A DNA stretch of 5,880 bases from Caldisericia bacterium (GCA_021158845.1 JAGGSY010000057.1:1-5880), one strand, 5' to 3'. Positions 1-5,560 are shown, counted from the first letter of the stretch. The notes: a model not told the origin generated them from the letters alone. Translations and numbers: made by a program.

Positions 1-35
1 GGAATTGGACAAACGGGCTATCTGTGATAAGGTGG
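1..35 (+). repeat. Left terminal inverted repeat of the IS
   Basis: Bases 1-13 (GGAATTGGACAAA) match the reverse complement of 1335-1347 exactly. Aligned without gaps, the match continues in two blocks: bases 28-35 (TAAGGTGG) also recur at the same distance from the right end, giving 24 of 35 identical positions. This bipartite form fits IS3 ends, where the outer block is the cleavage end and the inner block is transposase-bound. The outermost bases are probably missing. Confidence 0.85.
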
Positions 36-53
36 AAAAGAAAGGAGGAAAAA

Positions 54-392
54 ATGCCTAAGCAAAGGAGACATTACAGTCCAGAGAAAAAGGTTGAAAT
101 TCTGCGGGAGCACTTCAAAAACAAAATGCCTGTATCAGAATTATGCGAGAAATATGGCATTCATCCCAACATGTTTTATAAATGGGAAAAGCAATTCTTT
201 GAAGGAGCTATCAATACATTTGCTAATAATTCTAAATCTAACAAAAAGAGCTCTAAGGAAGAACAATTAAAGCAAAAGATTGCCAGAATGCAGGAAGTGA
301 TTACAGAACTTACCCAGGAGAATATTATTCTTAAAAAAAGTCCAATGGGGAAATTTAAAAAACAAATGGGTAGAGGTAGATGTGAGGGATAG
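54..392 (+). CDS. IS3-family transposase OrfA (helix-turn-helix subunit)
   Basis: This is the DNA-binding subunit of the IS transposase, which recognises the IS ends. I chose ATG 54 because AAAGGAGG at 41-48 is a strong ribosome binding site five bases upstream; the in-frame GTG at 24 has none and lies close to the inverted repeat. From ATG 54 the product is 112 residues. Residues 1-25 are basic (MPKQRRHYSPEKKVEILREH), residues about 26-46 form the helix-turn-helix (PVSELCEKYGIHPNMFYKW), and residues about 68-95 form a leucine-zipper-like coiled coil used for OrfA/OrfB multimerisation. Related OrfA proteins, as I recall them, end soon after the LKKS motif. Here the frame runs on for about 16 basic residues (PMGKFKKQMGRGRCEG), which look like out-of-frame reading of the orfB start. 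A homopolymer indel is therefore possible. Confidence 0.9.
   Translation: MPKQRRHYSPEKKVEILREHFKNKMPVSELCEKYGIHPNMFYKWEKQFFEGAINTFANNSKSNKKSSKEEQLKQKIARMQEVITELTQENIILKKSPMGKFKKQMGRGRCEG
333..392 (+). other. OrfA/OrfB frame-overlap zone with A7 and A6 runs
   Basis: OrfB lies in the +1 frame relative to OrfA, not the -1 frame used for OrfAB fusion in most IS3 elements. The zone holds two slippage-prone runs: seven A at 333-339 followed by G, and six A at 357-362 followed by C. Losing one A from either run fuses OrfA directly to OrfB. The -1 frame after the first run ends quickly (SNGEI then TAA at 356-358), which resembles the expected natural OrfA end and overlaps ATG 345. Three explanations remain: copy-specific indels, transcriptional slippage, or separate initiation of OrfB. 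Confidence 0.5.
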
Positions 393-1353
393 TATTGTGG
401 AAACGATAATTACTTATAAACAAAAGACGGGGATAAGTATTAGAAAACTGCTTGGTTTTCTTGGACTTTCAAGCTCAAAATTCTATCAATGGAAGGTCCG
501 ATATGACCTTGTTAACAAACATAATGGGAAGATTCCCAGGGGTTTTTGGATACTGCCCTGGGAGAAACAGGCTATTATTGACTATGCCCTTAAGCATGAG
601 GCTGAAGGCTACAGGCGGTTATGCTATCAAATGCTTGATGAAGACATTGTTGCCGTCAGTCCTTCTTCAGTGTATCGGACATTGAAAGAAGTTGGACTTC
701 TTTCTAAATTTAATGGTAAACCAAGCAAAAGAGGTAAAGGTTTTTCTCAACCTAAAAGGCCACATGAGCACTGGCATATAGACATCAGTTATGTTAATGT
801 TTTGGGCAGCTTTTTATTTTTGATTGCCATTATAGATGGGTATTCTCGTTATATTGTGCATCATGAATTAAGAGCAAGCATGGAAAGTTATGATGTGGAG
901 ATAGTTTTGCAGAGGGCGTTAGAGAAATTTCCTCTTGCCAGGCCAAGGATTATATCAGACAATGGGAGTCAATTTATTGCCAGAGATTTTAAGGCCTTTA
1001 TTAGACATAAGGGTTTAATGCATGTGAAGACATCTGTGAGGTATCCAGAGAGTAATGGGAAGATAGAGCGCTTTTTTCAAACTGCTAAAAAAGAACACAT
1101 TCGCAAAAAGAGCTTTTTATCTCTCGTTGATGCCCGCAGACAAATAGCAGCATATATTCACTATTACAATACAAAGAGACTGCATAGTGCGATAAATTAT
1201 CTTACCCCGGAGGATATGCTATTGGGACGAGCCGAAGAAAGGTTAAAGGAGCGGGACAGGAAGTTAAGGGAGGCTAGGGCAGCCCGCCTTGAGCAGTTTA
1301 ATAAATTTAAAACCACCTTAATTGCGAAGCCTAATTTGTCCAATTCCCGCTGA
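382..1353 (+). CDS. IS3-family transposase OrfB (DDE integrase)
   Basis: This is the catalytic transposase subunit (rve integrase fold) for strand transfer. Numbered from GTG 382 (323 residues), it has an N-terminal HTH_21-type region (residues about 50-105, GYRRLCYQML, VSPSSVYRTL). The catalytic core has D134 (HWHIDISYV), D193 (ISDNGSQF) and E229 (SNGKIERFF), with 35 residues between the second D and the E, the classic DDX35E spacing. YYNTKRLHSAINYLTP at 261-276 is the usual C-terminal signature. The start is unclear. GTG 382 overlaps orfA by 11 bases, but the frame is open from 301, and the residues before GTG (KNKWVEVDVRD) look like native family N-terminus. ATG 345 would be the natural start if one A were removed from the A6 run at 357-362. 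The catalytic residues are intact. Confidence 0.93.
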   Translation: MRDSIVETIITYKQKTGISIRKLLGFLGLSSSKFYQWKVRYDLVNKHNGKIPRGFWILPWEKQAIIDYALKHEAEGYRRLCYQMLDEDIVAVSPSSVYRTLKEVGLLSKFNGKPSKRGKGFSQPKRPHEHWHIDISYVNVLGSFLFLIAIIDGYSRYIVHHELRASMESYDVEIVLQRALEKFPLARPRIISDNGSQFIARDFKAFIRHKGLMHVKTSVRYPESNGKIERFFQTAKKEHIRKKSFLSLVDARRQIAAYIHYYNTKRLHSAINYLTPEDMLLGRAEERLKERDRKLREARAARLEQFNKFKTTLIAKPNLSNSR

Positions 1354-1357
1354 ACCA
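1313..1357 (-). repeat. Right terminal inverted repeat of the IS
   Basis: The reverse complement of 1313-1347 starts GGAATTGGACAAA and carries TAAGGTGG at positions 28-35, mirroring the left end. OrfB runs through this repeat and its TGA stop (1351-1353) lies at the tip, a common IS3-family economy. Bases 1348-1357 are included because TG...CA ends would place the true end at 1357. This outer limit is inference. Confidence 0.75.
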
Positions 1358-1835
1358 GGACAATGCAATAGAAAAAGTAGTAAAAGAATTTGAAGATAAA
1401 AAAGTAGATAGTGTGTATGGGGATTTGGTTTATGTAGATCAAAAAGATACAAATAAAATAGTTAGATATTGGAAAAGTAAGCCATATAAAAAAGGATTAT
1501 TTAAAAAAGGATGGCATCCAGCTCATCCTACCTTTTTTGTACGAAAAGAAGTTTATGATAAATGTGGTTTATTTAATCTTGATTTTAAAATTGCAGCTGA
1601 TTATGAATTGATGCTTAGGTTTTTATATAAGTATAAGATTTCTACTTGTTACATACCTGAAGTTTTAGTTAAAATGCGAGTAGGTGGAATAAGCAATAGA
1701 GATCTTAAAAATATTGTCAGAAAAACTATAGAAGATTATAAAGCGTGGAAAGTGAATGACTTAAAAGGAGGAATCTATACAATAATAATGAAAAACATTT
1801 CAAAAATCCCGCAGTTTTTTAGGAGAGGTTGTTAA
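1353..1835 (+). pseudogene. Family 2 glycosyltransferase, C-terminal part, split by the IS
   Basis: In frame with the conserved ORF, the residues emerging from the IS end read NQDNAIEKVVKEFEDKK and then VDSVYGDLVYVD, so the coding frame is open up to the IS junction. This is the acceptor-side half of a GT-A (family 2) transferase. Recognisable pieces are the VYGDLVYVD strand, the HPTFFVRKEVYDKCG block (1522-1566) and the FKIAADYELMLRFL block, followed by a VKMRVGGIS loop and the usual KIPQFF tail. The N-terminal nucleotide-sugar half with the DXD motif lies to the left of the window or is lost. GTG 1413 is only an internal Val codon. The stop TAA (1833-1835) lies inside a 9-base repeat array, and the last two residues (GC) come from it. 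Such enzymes add one sugar to a polysaccharide repeat unit in the cytoplasm; the substrate is unknown. Confidence 0.85.
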
Positions 1836-1879
1836 AGGTAGTTGATGTTATTGAGGTCGTTAAAGGGTTGAAGGGTTAG
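1828..1879 (+). repeat. Degenerate 9-base repeat array 1 (GTTGTAGAG type)
   Basis: Consecutive 9-base units can be laid out: GTTGTTAAA (1828-1836), GTAGTTGAT (1838-1846), GTTATTGAG (1847-1855), GTCGTTAAA (1856-1864) and GGGTTGAAG (1865-1873), with one extra G at 1837. As codons they read Val-Val-Lys/Asp/Glu. The array supplies the stop codon of the broken glycosyltransferase and fills most of the gap before gmd. The same unit type recurs at three other places in the window. Confidence 0.7.
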
Positions 1880-1904
1880 ATAATTTAAAAGGCGGAGGTA
1901 GCAC

Positions 1905-3053
1905 ATGTCTAAGAAACGAGCTTTAATCACAGGTATAACCGGACAGGACGGAGCATATCTAGCAGAGTTTTTACTGCAAAAAGGATATGAAGTCCATGGC
2001 ATAAAAAGAAGAGCATCGCTTTTTAACACAGATAGAATTGACCATCTTTATAAAGATCCTCATGAAGAAGATGTAATTTTTTTTCTACATTACGGAGATA
2101 TGACGGATTCTACGAATTTGATTCGGATAATCCAAGAAGTACAACCAGATGAAATTTATAACCTTGCAGCGCAATCGCATGTAAAGGTTTCTTTTGAAAC
2201 TCCTGAGTACACGGCAAATGCAGATGCGCTTGGGACGTTAAGGCTGTTAGAGGCCATAAGAATTTTGAAAATGGAAAATAAAGTTAAATTTTACCAGGCT
2301 TCCACTTCCGAGCTTTACGGCAAGGTGCAAGAAATACCTCAAAATGAAAAGACACCTTTTTACCCCAGAAGTCCTTATGCAGCGGCGAAACTATATGGTT
2401 ATTGGGTAACGGTAAATTACAGAGAGGCCTATGGAATTTTTGCGTGTAACGGAATACTTTTTAACCATGAGTCGCCGATAAGAGGTGAAACTTTTGTTAC
2501 CCGTAAAATTACTATGGCAGCGGCCAGAATAAGATTGGGACTTCAAAAGAAACTTTACCTGGGTAACCTTAATGCCAAAAGAGACTGGGGACATGCCAAG
2601 GACTATGTAGAAGGCATGTGGCTGATACTTCAGCAAGATGAACCAGATGATTATGTTTTAGCAACTGGAGAGACGCACTCAGTCAGAGAATTTGCTGAGA
2701 AGGCTTTTAAATTAGCGGGTATAGAGATTGAATGGCAAGGAGAAGGACTGGAAGAGAAGGGAGTAGTTAAAAAAGTTTTAGATGTTGTAGAGGCTCCAGA
2801 AGTTGTAGAAGGGTATTGTGGTGTGAAGGAAGGTGACGTGGTGATAGAGGTTGACCCACGGTATTTTAGGCCCACCGAGGTTGATATACTTATTGGTGAC
2901 GTCACGAAAGCAAGAGAAAAACTGGGTTGGAGGCCGAGGCATACTTTCGAAGAGCTTATCAAAGATATGGTAAAAGCTGATCTTGAGCAGGCAAAAAGAG
3001 AGTTGTATCTCAAGAATGGGGGGTATAGGGTGAGGAATTGTTCGGGGGAGTGA
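1905..3053 (+). CDS. gmd: GDP-mannose 4,6-dehydratase
   Basis: This enzyme converts GDP-D-mannose to GDP-4-keto-6-deoxy-D-mannose, the first committed step to GDP-L-fucose and related deoxysugars. It is a cytoplasmic extended short-chain dehydrogenase with a Rossmann fold. The 382-residue protein shows the NADP-binding GITGQDG (10-16), the RRASLFNTDRIDHLY segment (35-49), LAAQSHVKVSFE (88-98), the catalytic STSELYG (133-139; T134 and E136) and YxxxK (Y158, K162). It also shows NHESPIRGETFVTRKI (187-202) and DPRYFRPTEVD (317-327). ATG 1905 is supported by GGAGGT at 1894-1899. Residues about 291-302 (VLDVVEAPEVVE) are encoded by repeat units and look like an in-frame expansion of a variable loop. 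All recognised active-site residues are present, so the enzyme is probably functional. It pairs with fcl downstream. Confidence 0.96.
   Translation: MSKKRALITGITGQDGAYLAEFLLQKGYEVHGIKRRASLFNTDRIDHLYKDPHEEDVIFFLHYGDMTDSTNLIRIIQEVQPDEIYNLAAQSHVKVSFETPEYTANADALGTLRLLEAIRILKMENKVKFYQASTSELYGKVQEIPQNEKTPFYPRSPYAAAKLYGYWVTVNYREAYGIFACNGILFNHESPIRGETFVTRKITMAAARIRLGLQKKLYLGNLNAKRDWGHAKDYVEGMWLILQQDEPDDYVLATGETHSVREFAEKAFKLAGIEIEWQGEGLEEKGVVKKVLDVVEAPEVVEGYCGVKEGDVVIEVDPRYFRPTEVDILIGDVTKAREKLGWRPRHTFEELIKDMVKADLEQAKRELYLKNGGYRVRNCSGE
2775..2810 (+). repeat. In-frame 9-base repeat units inside gmd (array 2)
   Basis: Four 9-base units lie end to end: GTTTTAGAT, GTTGTAGAG, GCTCCAGAA and GTTGTAGAA, encoding VLD, VVE, APE and VVE. 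They fall between the EEKG motif and the GDVVIEVDPRYFRP motif. From memory, the E. coli protein has a loop about eight residues shorter here. Bases 2775-2789 are an exact 15-base inverted copy of 3486-3500 at the end of the four-helix-bundle gene. Because the unit is a multiple of three, the frame is kept. Confidence 0.6.
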
Positions 3054-3054
3054 G

Positions 3055-3119
3055 GTTGTAAAGGTTGTGGAAGCTGTAGAGGTGAGTAAAGGGGATGGAA
3101 GTTACAGAGGTTGTAGAGG
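3055..3119 (+). repeat. Degenerate 9-base repeat array 3, upstream of the four-helix-bundle gene
   Basis: Units read GTTGTAAAG (3055-3063), GTTGTGGAA (3064-3072), GCTGTAGAG (3073-3081), GTGAGTAAA (3082-3090), an off-size GGGGATGGAA, GTTACAGAG (3101-3109) and GTTGTAGAG (3110-3118). The + strand is rich in G and very poor in C here, and this composition starts earlier, around 3018, inside the last gmd codons. Bases 3055-3066 are the exact inverse of 3480-3491. The last unit supplies GAGG (3116-3119), the likely ribosome binding site of the next gene. Confidence 0.75.
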
Positions 3120-3126
3120 TTAATAG

Positions 3127-3531
3127 ATGGCAAAGAACAATAGTTGGAAGGATTTGGTGGTTGGGCAGAAGAGTCATGAAATGGTGCTGGAAGTTTACAA
3201 ACTTACGAAAGATTTTCCAAGAACAGAGATCTATTCTCTGGTAGATCAAATAAAAAGAGCAGTTTATTCTGTTCCTGCGAATATTGTCGAGGGACATTCT
3301 AAAAACACCAAAAAGGGATTTTTAAGGTATCTTTATATTTCCAGAGAATCTCTGAAAGAATTGAGATATTTCTTTCTACTTTCTAAAGATTTAGGATATA
3401 TAGCCGAGAGAGAACACGATGATTTTGAAGCCAAATTGACCGAAATAAGCTATCTCCTCAACCAACTAATCAAATCCTTAACCTTTACAACATCTAAAAC
3501 CTCAAAAATAAGGAGTACATACAATGAATAA
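3127..3531 (+). CDS. Four-helix-bundle protein (23S rRNA intervening-sequence / Avd-like family)
   Basis: This is a 134-residue member of the S23/IVS-encoded four-helix-bundle family. Family marks are the N-terminal WKDLVVGQKSHEMVLEVYKLT (residues 7-27), SVPANIVEG (48-56), KGFLRYLYISRESLKELR (63-80) and a last helix ending LLNQLIKSL (110-118). Relatives are encoded inside 23S rRNA intervening sequences, and distant relatives (Avd) help diversity-generating retroelements. No enzymatic role is established; nucleic-acid binding is proposed for Avd. The 16 residues after L118 (TFTTSKTSKIRSTYNE) are not family sequence: they are read from the inverted repeat array and the fcl ribosome binding site. 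ATG 3127 follows GAGG at 3116-3119. The stop overlaps the fcl start by eight bases, so translation may be coupled. The gene interrupts an otherwise logical gmd-fcl pair. No reverse transcriptase is in view. Confidence 0.88.
   Translation: MAKNNSWKDLVVGQKSHEMVLEVYKLTKDFPRTEIYSLVDQIKRAVYSVPANIVEGHSKNTKKGFLRYLYISRESLKELRYFFLLSKDLGYIAEREHDDFEAKLTEISYLLNQLIKSLTFTTSKTSKIRSTYNE
3474..3503 (-). repeat. Inverted 9-base repeat array 4, at the end of the four-helix-bundle gene
   Basis: Read on the minus strand, the units are GTTTTAGAT (3500-3492), GTTGTAAAG (3491-3483) and GTTAAGGAT (3482-3474), preceded by GAG (3503-3501). This is the same unit type as arrays 1-3 but in the opposite orientation. The four-helix-bundle ORF therefore lies between arrays 3 and 4 in inverted arrangement, with a 12-base perfect arm (3055-3066 with 3480-3491). 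It ends just before the AAGGAG that serves fcl (3510-3515). Confidence 0.75.
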
Positions 3532-4678
3532 AAACAGTAAAATCTTTGTAGCAGGAGTAACTGGACTTGTTGGAAGTGCTATTGTTAGGAAACTTATAAA
3601 AAAGGGCTATACCAATATTATAGGCTCTTACCATTCTAGAAATCCACAACAGCGATATCAAAACAATCCTAAAAATCTTCAACCCCGCTTCATAAAACTT
3701 GATCTTAGAAGACAGGAAGACACGGAGAGTTTTTTTGAACAGGAAAAACCAGATTATGTTTTTTTAGCAGCGGCCAAGGTGGGTGGTATTCTTGCTAACA
3801 ATACTTATAAAGCCGAATTTATTTATGATAATTTAATGATAGCTGCTAATGTCATAAATTCGGCCTATAAATTTGGAGTTAAGAAACTTCTCAATCTTGG
3901 TTCTTCTTGTATCTATCCTAAGTTTGCTCCCCAGCCAATGAAGGAGGAATATCTTCTTACAAACTCTCTTGAGCCTACCAATGAACCATATGCTATTGCA
4001 AAGATCGCAGCCATAAAATTGTGTAGATATTATAATGAGCAATATGGAACAAATTTTGTCTCTGTTATGCCTACTAATTTATACGGACCAAATGATAATT
4101 TCCATCTCTTAAATTCTCATGTTTTACCTGCACTAATAAGAAAGTTCCATCTTGCTAAACTTTTGCAACAAGGAGATTTTGAAGCAATAAAAAAGGATTT
4201 TATAAGAAATAAAGATAATAAAACGGTTATCAGTAATTCGTTATTAGTTGTGGAAGAAGATAGCAGCAAGGATGAGGTTATTAGATTGTTGAGTTATTAC
4301 GGTATTAAATATGTCAATACCTCCGTTACCGTTACTCTTTGGGGAACTGGAAAATCGTACCGAGAATTTTTATATGTTGATGATCTTGCAGATGTCTGCA
4401 TATATCTTATGGAAAATCACGATTATAAAGATATTGGAGAGTTTGTAAATATAGGAGTAGGAGAGGATATTACGATAAAAGATTTAGCTTTTATAATAAA
4501 AGATATTGTAGGGTTTAAGGGAGAAATTTCTTTTGATACCTCAAAACCAGATGGCACACCAAGAAAATTATTGGATATATCAAGAATTTTGCGCTTAGGC
4601 TGGCAGCCTAAAGTTTCTCTTAGGGAAGGAATTGGACATACATACAAATGGTACACGGATATGTATTGTGGGTTATAA
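3524..4678 (+). CDS. fcl: GDP-L-fucose synthase (long form)
   Basis: This enzyme performs the epimerase-reductase step from GDP-4-keto-6-deoxy-mannose to GDP-L-fucose with NADPH, taking the product of the gmd enzyme. The 384-residue protein has GVTGLVG (11-17), AAAKVGGILANN (82-93), SSC (127-129), YxxxK (Y156, K160), MPTNLYGPNDNFH (182-194), and H199 in SHVLPALIRKFH, which by a constant 20-residue offset matches the catalytic His of the E. coli enzyme (from memory). TLWGTGKSYREFLYVDD (271-287) and KPDGTPRKLLD (341-351) follow. The usual length is near 315-320. The excess is mostly an insertion at about residues 210-268, rich in charged residues and including SSKDEVIRLLSYYGI; I recall similar inserts in a known long subclass. 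ATG 3524 follows AAGGAG (3510-3515). The gene is also called wcaG. Confidence 0.95.
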   Translation: MNKNSKIFVAGVTGLVGSAIVRKLIKKGYTNIIGSYHSRNPQQRYQNNPKNLQPRFIKLDLRRQEDTESFFEQEKPDYVFLAAAKVGGILANNTYKAEFIYDNLMIAANVINSAYKFGVKKLLNLGSSCIYPKFAPQPMKEEYLLTNSLEPTNEPYAIAKIAAIKLCRYYNEQYGTNFVSVMPTNLYGPNDNFHLLNSHVLPALIRKFHLAKLLQQGDFEAIKKDFIRNKDNKTVISNSLLVVEEDSSKDEVIRLLSYYGIKYVNTSVTVTLWGTGKSYREFLYVDDLADVCIYLMENHDYKDIGEFVNIGVGEDITIKDLAFIIKDIVGFKGEISFDTSKPDGTPRKLLDISRILRLGWQPKVSLREGIGHTYKWYTDMYCGL

Positions 4679-4857
4679 GTCGAAGGCTGTAGCAGCGTTT
4701 ATTAGTTTTGGCTACTAGAAACCAACCCGTTTTTCCAGCCGAAATTTACTTCGTAAATCAATCGCAAAAATAGTGTTGTAATTACCATTATTAATTGCAT
4801 TTTTTGCCAATTATGTTATCAATAAGTAAATTTTAACGAAGATATAAGGCAATTAAA
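4679..4857. other. Intergenic gap between fcl and the phosphotransferase gene
   Basis: I see no gene in these 179 bases. A fragment resembling a decayed repeat unit (GAAGGCTGTAG, 4682-4692) lies right after the fcl stop, in the same 3'-end position as the other arrays. ATTTAC at 4744-4749 and GTAAAT at 4753-4758 form a six-pair stem with a three-base loop, but no T-run follows, so it is not a convincing terminator. The stretch is AT-rich and could hold a promoter for the next gene, but no clear -35/-10 pair stands out. Confidence 0.4.
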
Positions 4858-5553
4858 TTGTTGTTTGGATTAAGTTTCCTTATTTCATTTTTAGGCCAGT
4901 GGGTAGTTTCATTTTTAGCCAAAAAAACGGGGTGTTTTATAGATAGAGTTGATATTGATAAGCCCCAGAGGATTCATTTTAATAATACACCAAGGTGTGG
5001 TGGTCTGGGTATATTTCTCGGTACCTTAGTGTTGATAATGTTTAATAATCTGGGCTCAAAATTACTCATTGCTTCAATCCCTGCTTTTCTCATTGGCTTT
5101 TGTGAAGATTTAAAGTCAAACCTCCTGCCAAAGTTCAGGTTACCTATCATCGGTTTATCTGCTATTCTGGGAATTCTTTTGTATGATGCGGTTGTTACTG
5201 ATCTTGGTTATCTTACTTTGCCTTATTTTATTGCTATTCTTTTTACCATATTTGCCGTTACCGGTGTGACAAACGCGATAAACATCATTGATGGTTTTAA
5301 CGGACTTGCTTCTGGAATTTCTATGATAGCTTTGATATGTTTCGGCTATGTAACTTATAGTGTTAACGATTATGAGTTGTTGAATATAATTCTGGTTATA
5401 ATTTTTGCTACTTTAGGATTTTTTGTCTTAAATTTTCCAAAAGGTAAAATCTTCTTAGGCGATGGAGGAGCATATTTCTTGGGATTTATTTTGGCTGGAA
5501 TTTCCATTTTGCTGGTTAATAGACATCTATGCTGGCTGGGGGTCAGGTCTTGA
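4858..5553 (+). pseudogene. Polyprenyl-phosphate sugar-1-phosphate transferase (MraY/WecA type), C-terminus lost
   Basis: This inner-membrane enzyme family transfers a sugar-1-phosphate (often HexNAc-1-P) from a UDP-sugar to undecaprenyl phosphate, starting a polysaccharide unit. The 231 visible residues contain alternating hydrophobic helices and the family motifs in order: DKPQRIHFNNTPRCGGLGIFLG (34-55), the acidic pair E83-D84 followed by LLPKFRL, NAINIIDGFNGLASG (139-153) and FLGDGGAYFLGF (199-210; D202). ED instead of DD is, as I recall, usual in one subfamily. Relatives run to about 330-370 residues. Here sequence after LLVNRH (residue 223, base 5526) stops resembling the family, where I would expect PEVSPWF, and ends at TGA 5551-5553. 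The last cytoplasmic loop with its histidine motif is missing. The start TTG 4858, with weak AAGG at 4846-4849, is the best available; the frame opens at 4837. Loss of function is likely. Confidence 0.82.
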
Positions 5554-5560
5554 TTTTTGA
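5527..5560 (+). repeat. GGGGTCAGGTCTTGA-type repeat end at the truncation point
   Basis: The phosphotransferase frame loses family similarity at 5527, and within 12 bases the sequence GGGGTCAGGTCTTGA (5539-5553) followed by TTTTTGAA appears. I recall this kind of sequence as a dispersed repeat in many bacterial genomes, often near IS200-like or REP-associated tyrosine transposases. That memory cannot be checked here. No second copy or transposase is visible in the window, so whether this is an element end or a scar is inference. Confidence 0.4.

Larger units (their letters stand above)
1..1357 (+). mobile_element. IS3-family insertion sequence, left tip cut by window edge
   Basis: This two-gene IS encodes a helix-turn-helix OrfA and a DDE integrase OrfB, the usual IS3-family plan. 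The first 13 bases are an exact inverted copy of 1335-1347. The right boundary is uncertain: the element may end at 1347, or at about 1357, where ...GCTGAACCA would give the TG...CA ends typical of IS3 elements. With the second choice, roughly 10 bases of the left end lie outside the window. Sequence after about 1353 reads in frame as a glycosyltransferase, so the IS is inserted in that gene. No target duplication can be checked because the left flank is missing. The window starting inside the terminal repeat may mean that it begins at a contig break caused by a multicopy IS. Confidence 0.93.

Noticed and set aside
1197..1442. Minus-strand ORF across the IS right end
   Set aside because: It overlaps OrfB and the glycosyltransferase frame, both with clear family motifs; its product shows no recognisable domain.
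3018..3048. Possible G-quadruplex at the end of gmd (G6, G3 and G5 runs)
   Set aside because: The runs do not give four G3 tracts with short loops; one loop would be 13 bases. The G-richness is better seen as part of the repeat composition.
1828..3119. The repeat arrays as a CRISPR array
   Set aside because: The units are 9 bases, contiguous, without spacers, degenerate and in mixed orientations.
2651..3297. Minus-strand ORFs opposite gmd and the four-helix-bundle gene
   Set aside because: They are low-complexity shadows (Ser/Thr/Pro-rich) produced by the C-poor repeat strand.
3127..3531. A diversity-generating retroelement, because the small protein is Avd-like
   Set aside because: There is no reverse transcriptase, no template/variable repeat pair with A-specific differences and no target gene in the window. 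The S23/IVS branch of the family is the simpler match.
4627..4640. GGAATTGGACA inside fcl matching the IS terminal repeat
   Set aside because: It encodes the normal GIGH residues of fcl, lacks any further IS end sequence, and the match is only 11 bases; taken as coincidence.
4744..4758. Small hairpin between fcl and the phosphotransferase gene as a terminator
   Set aside because: The stem has only six AT-rich pairs and no T-run follows on either strand.
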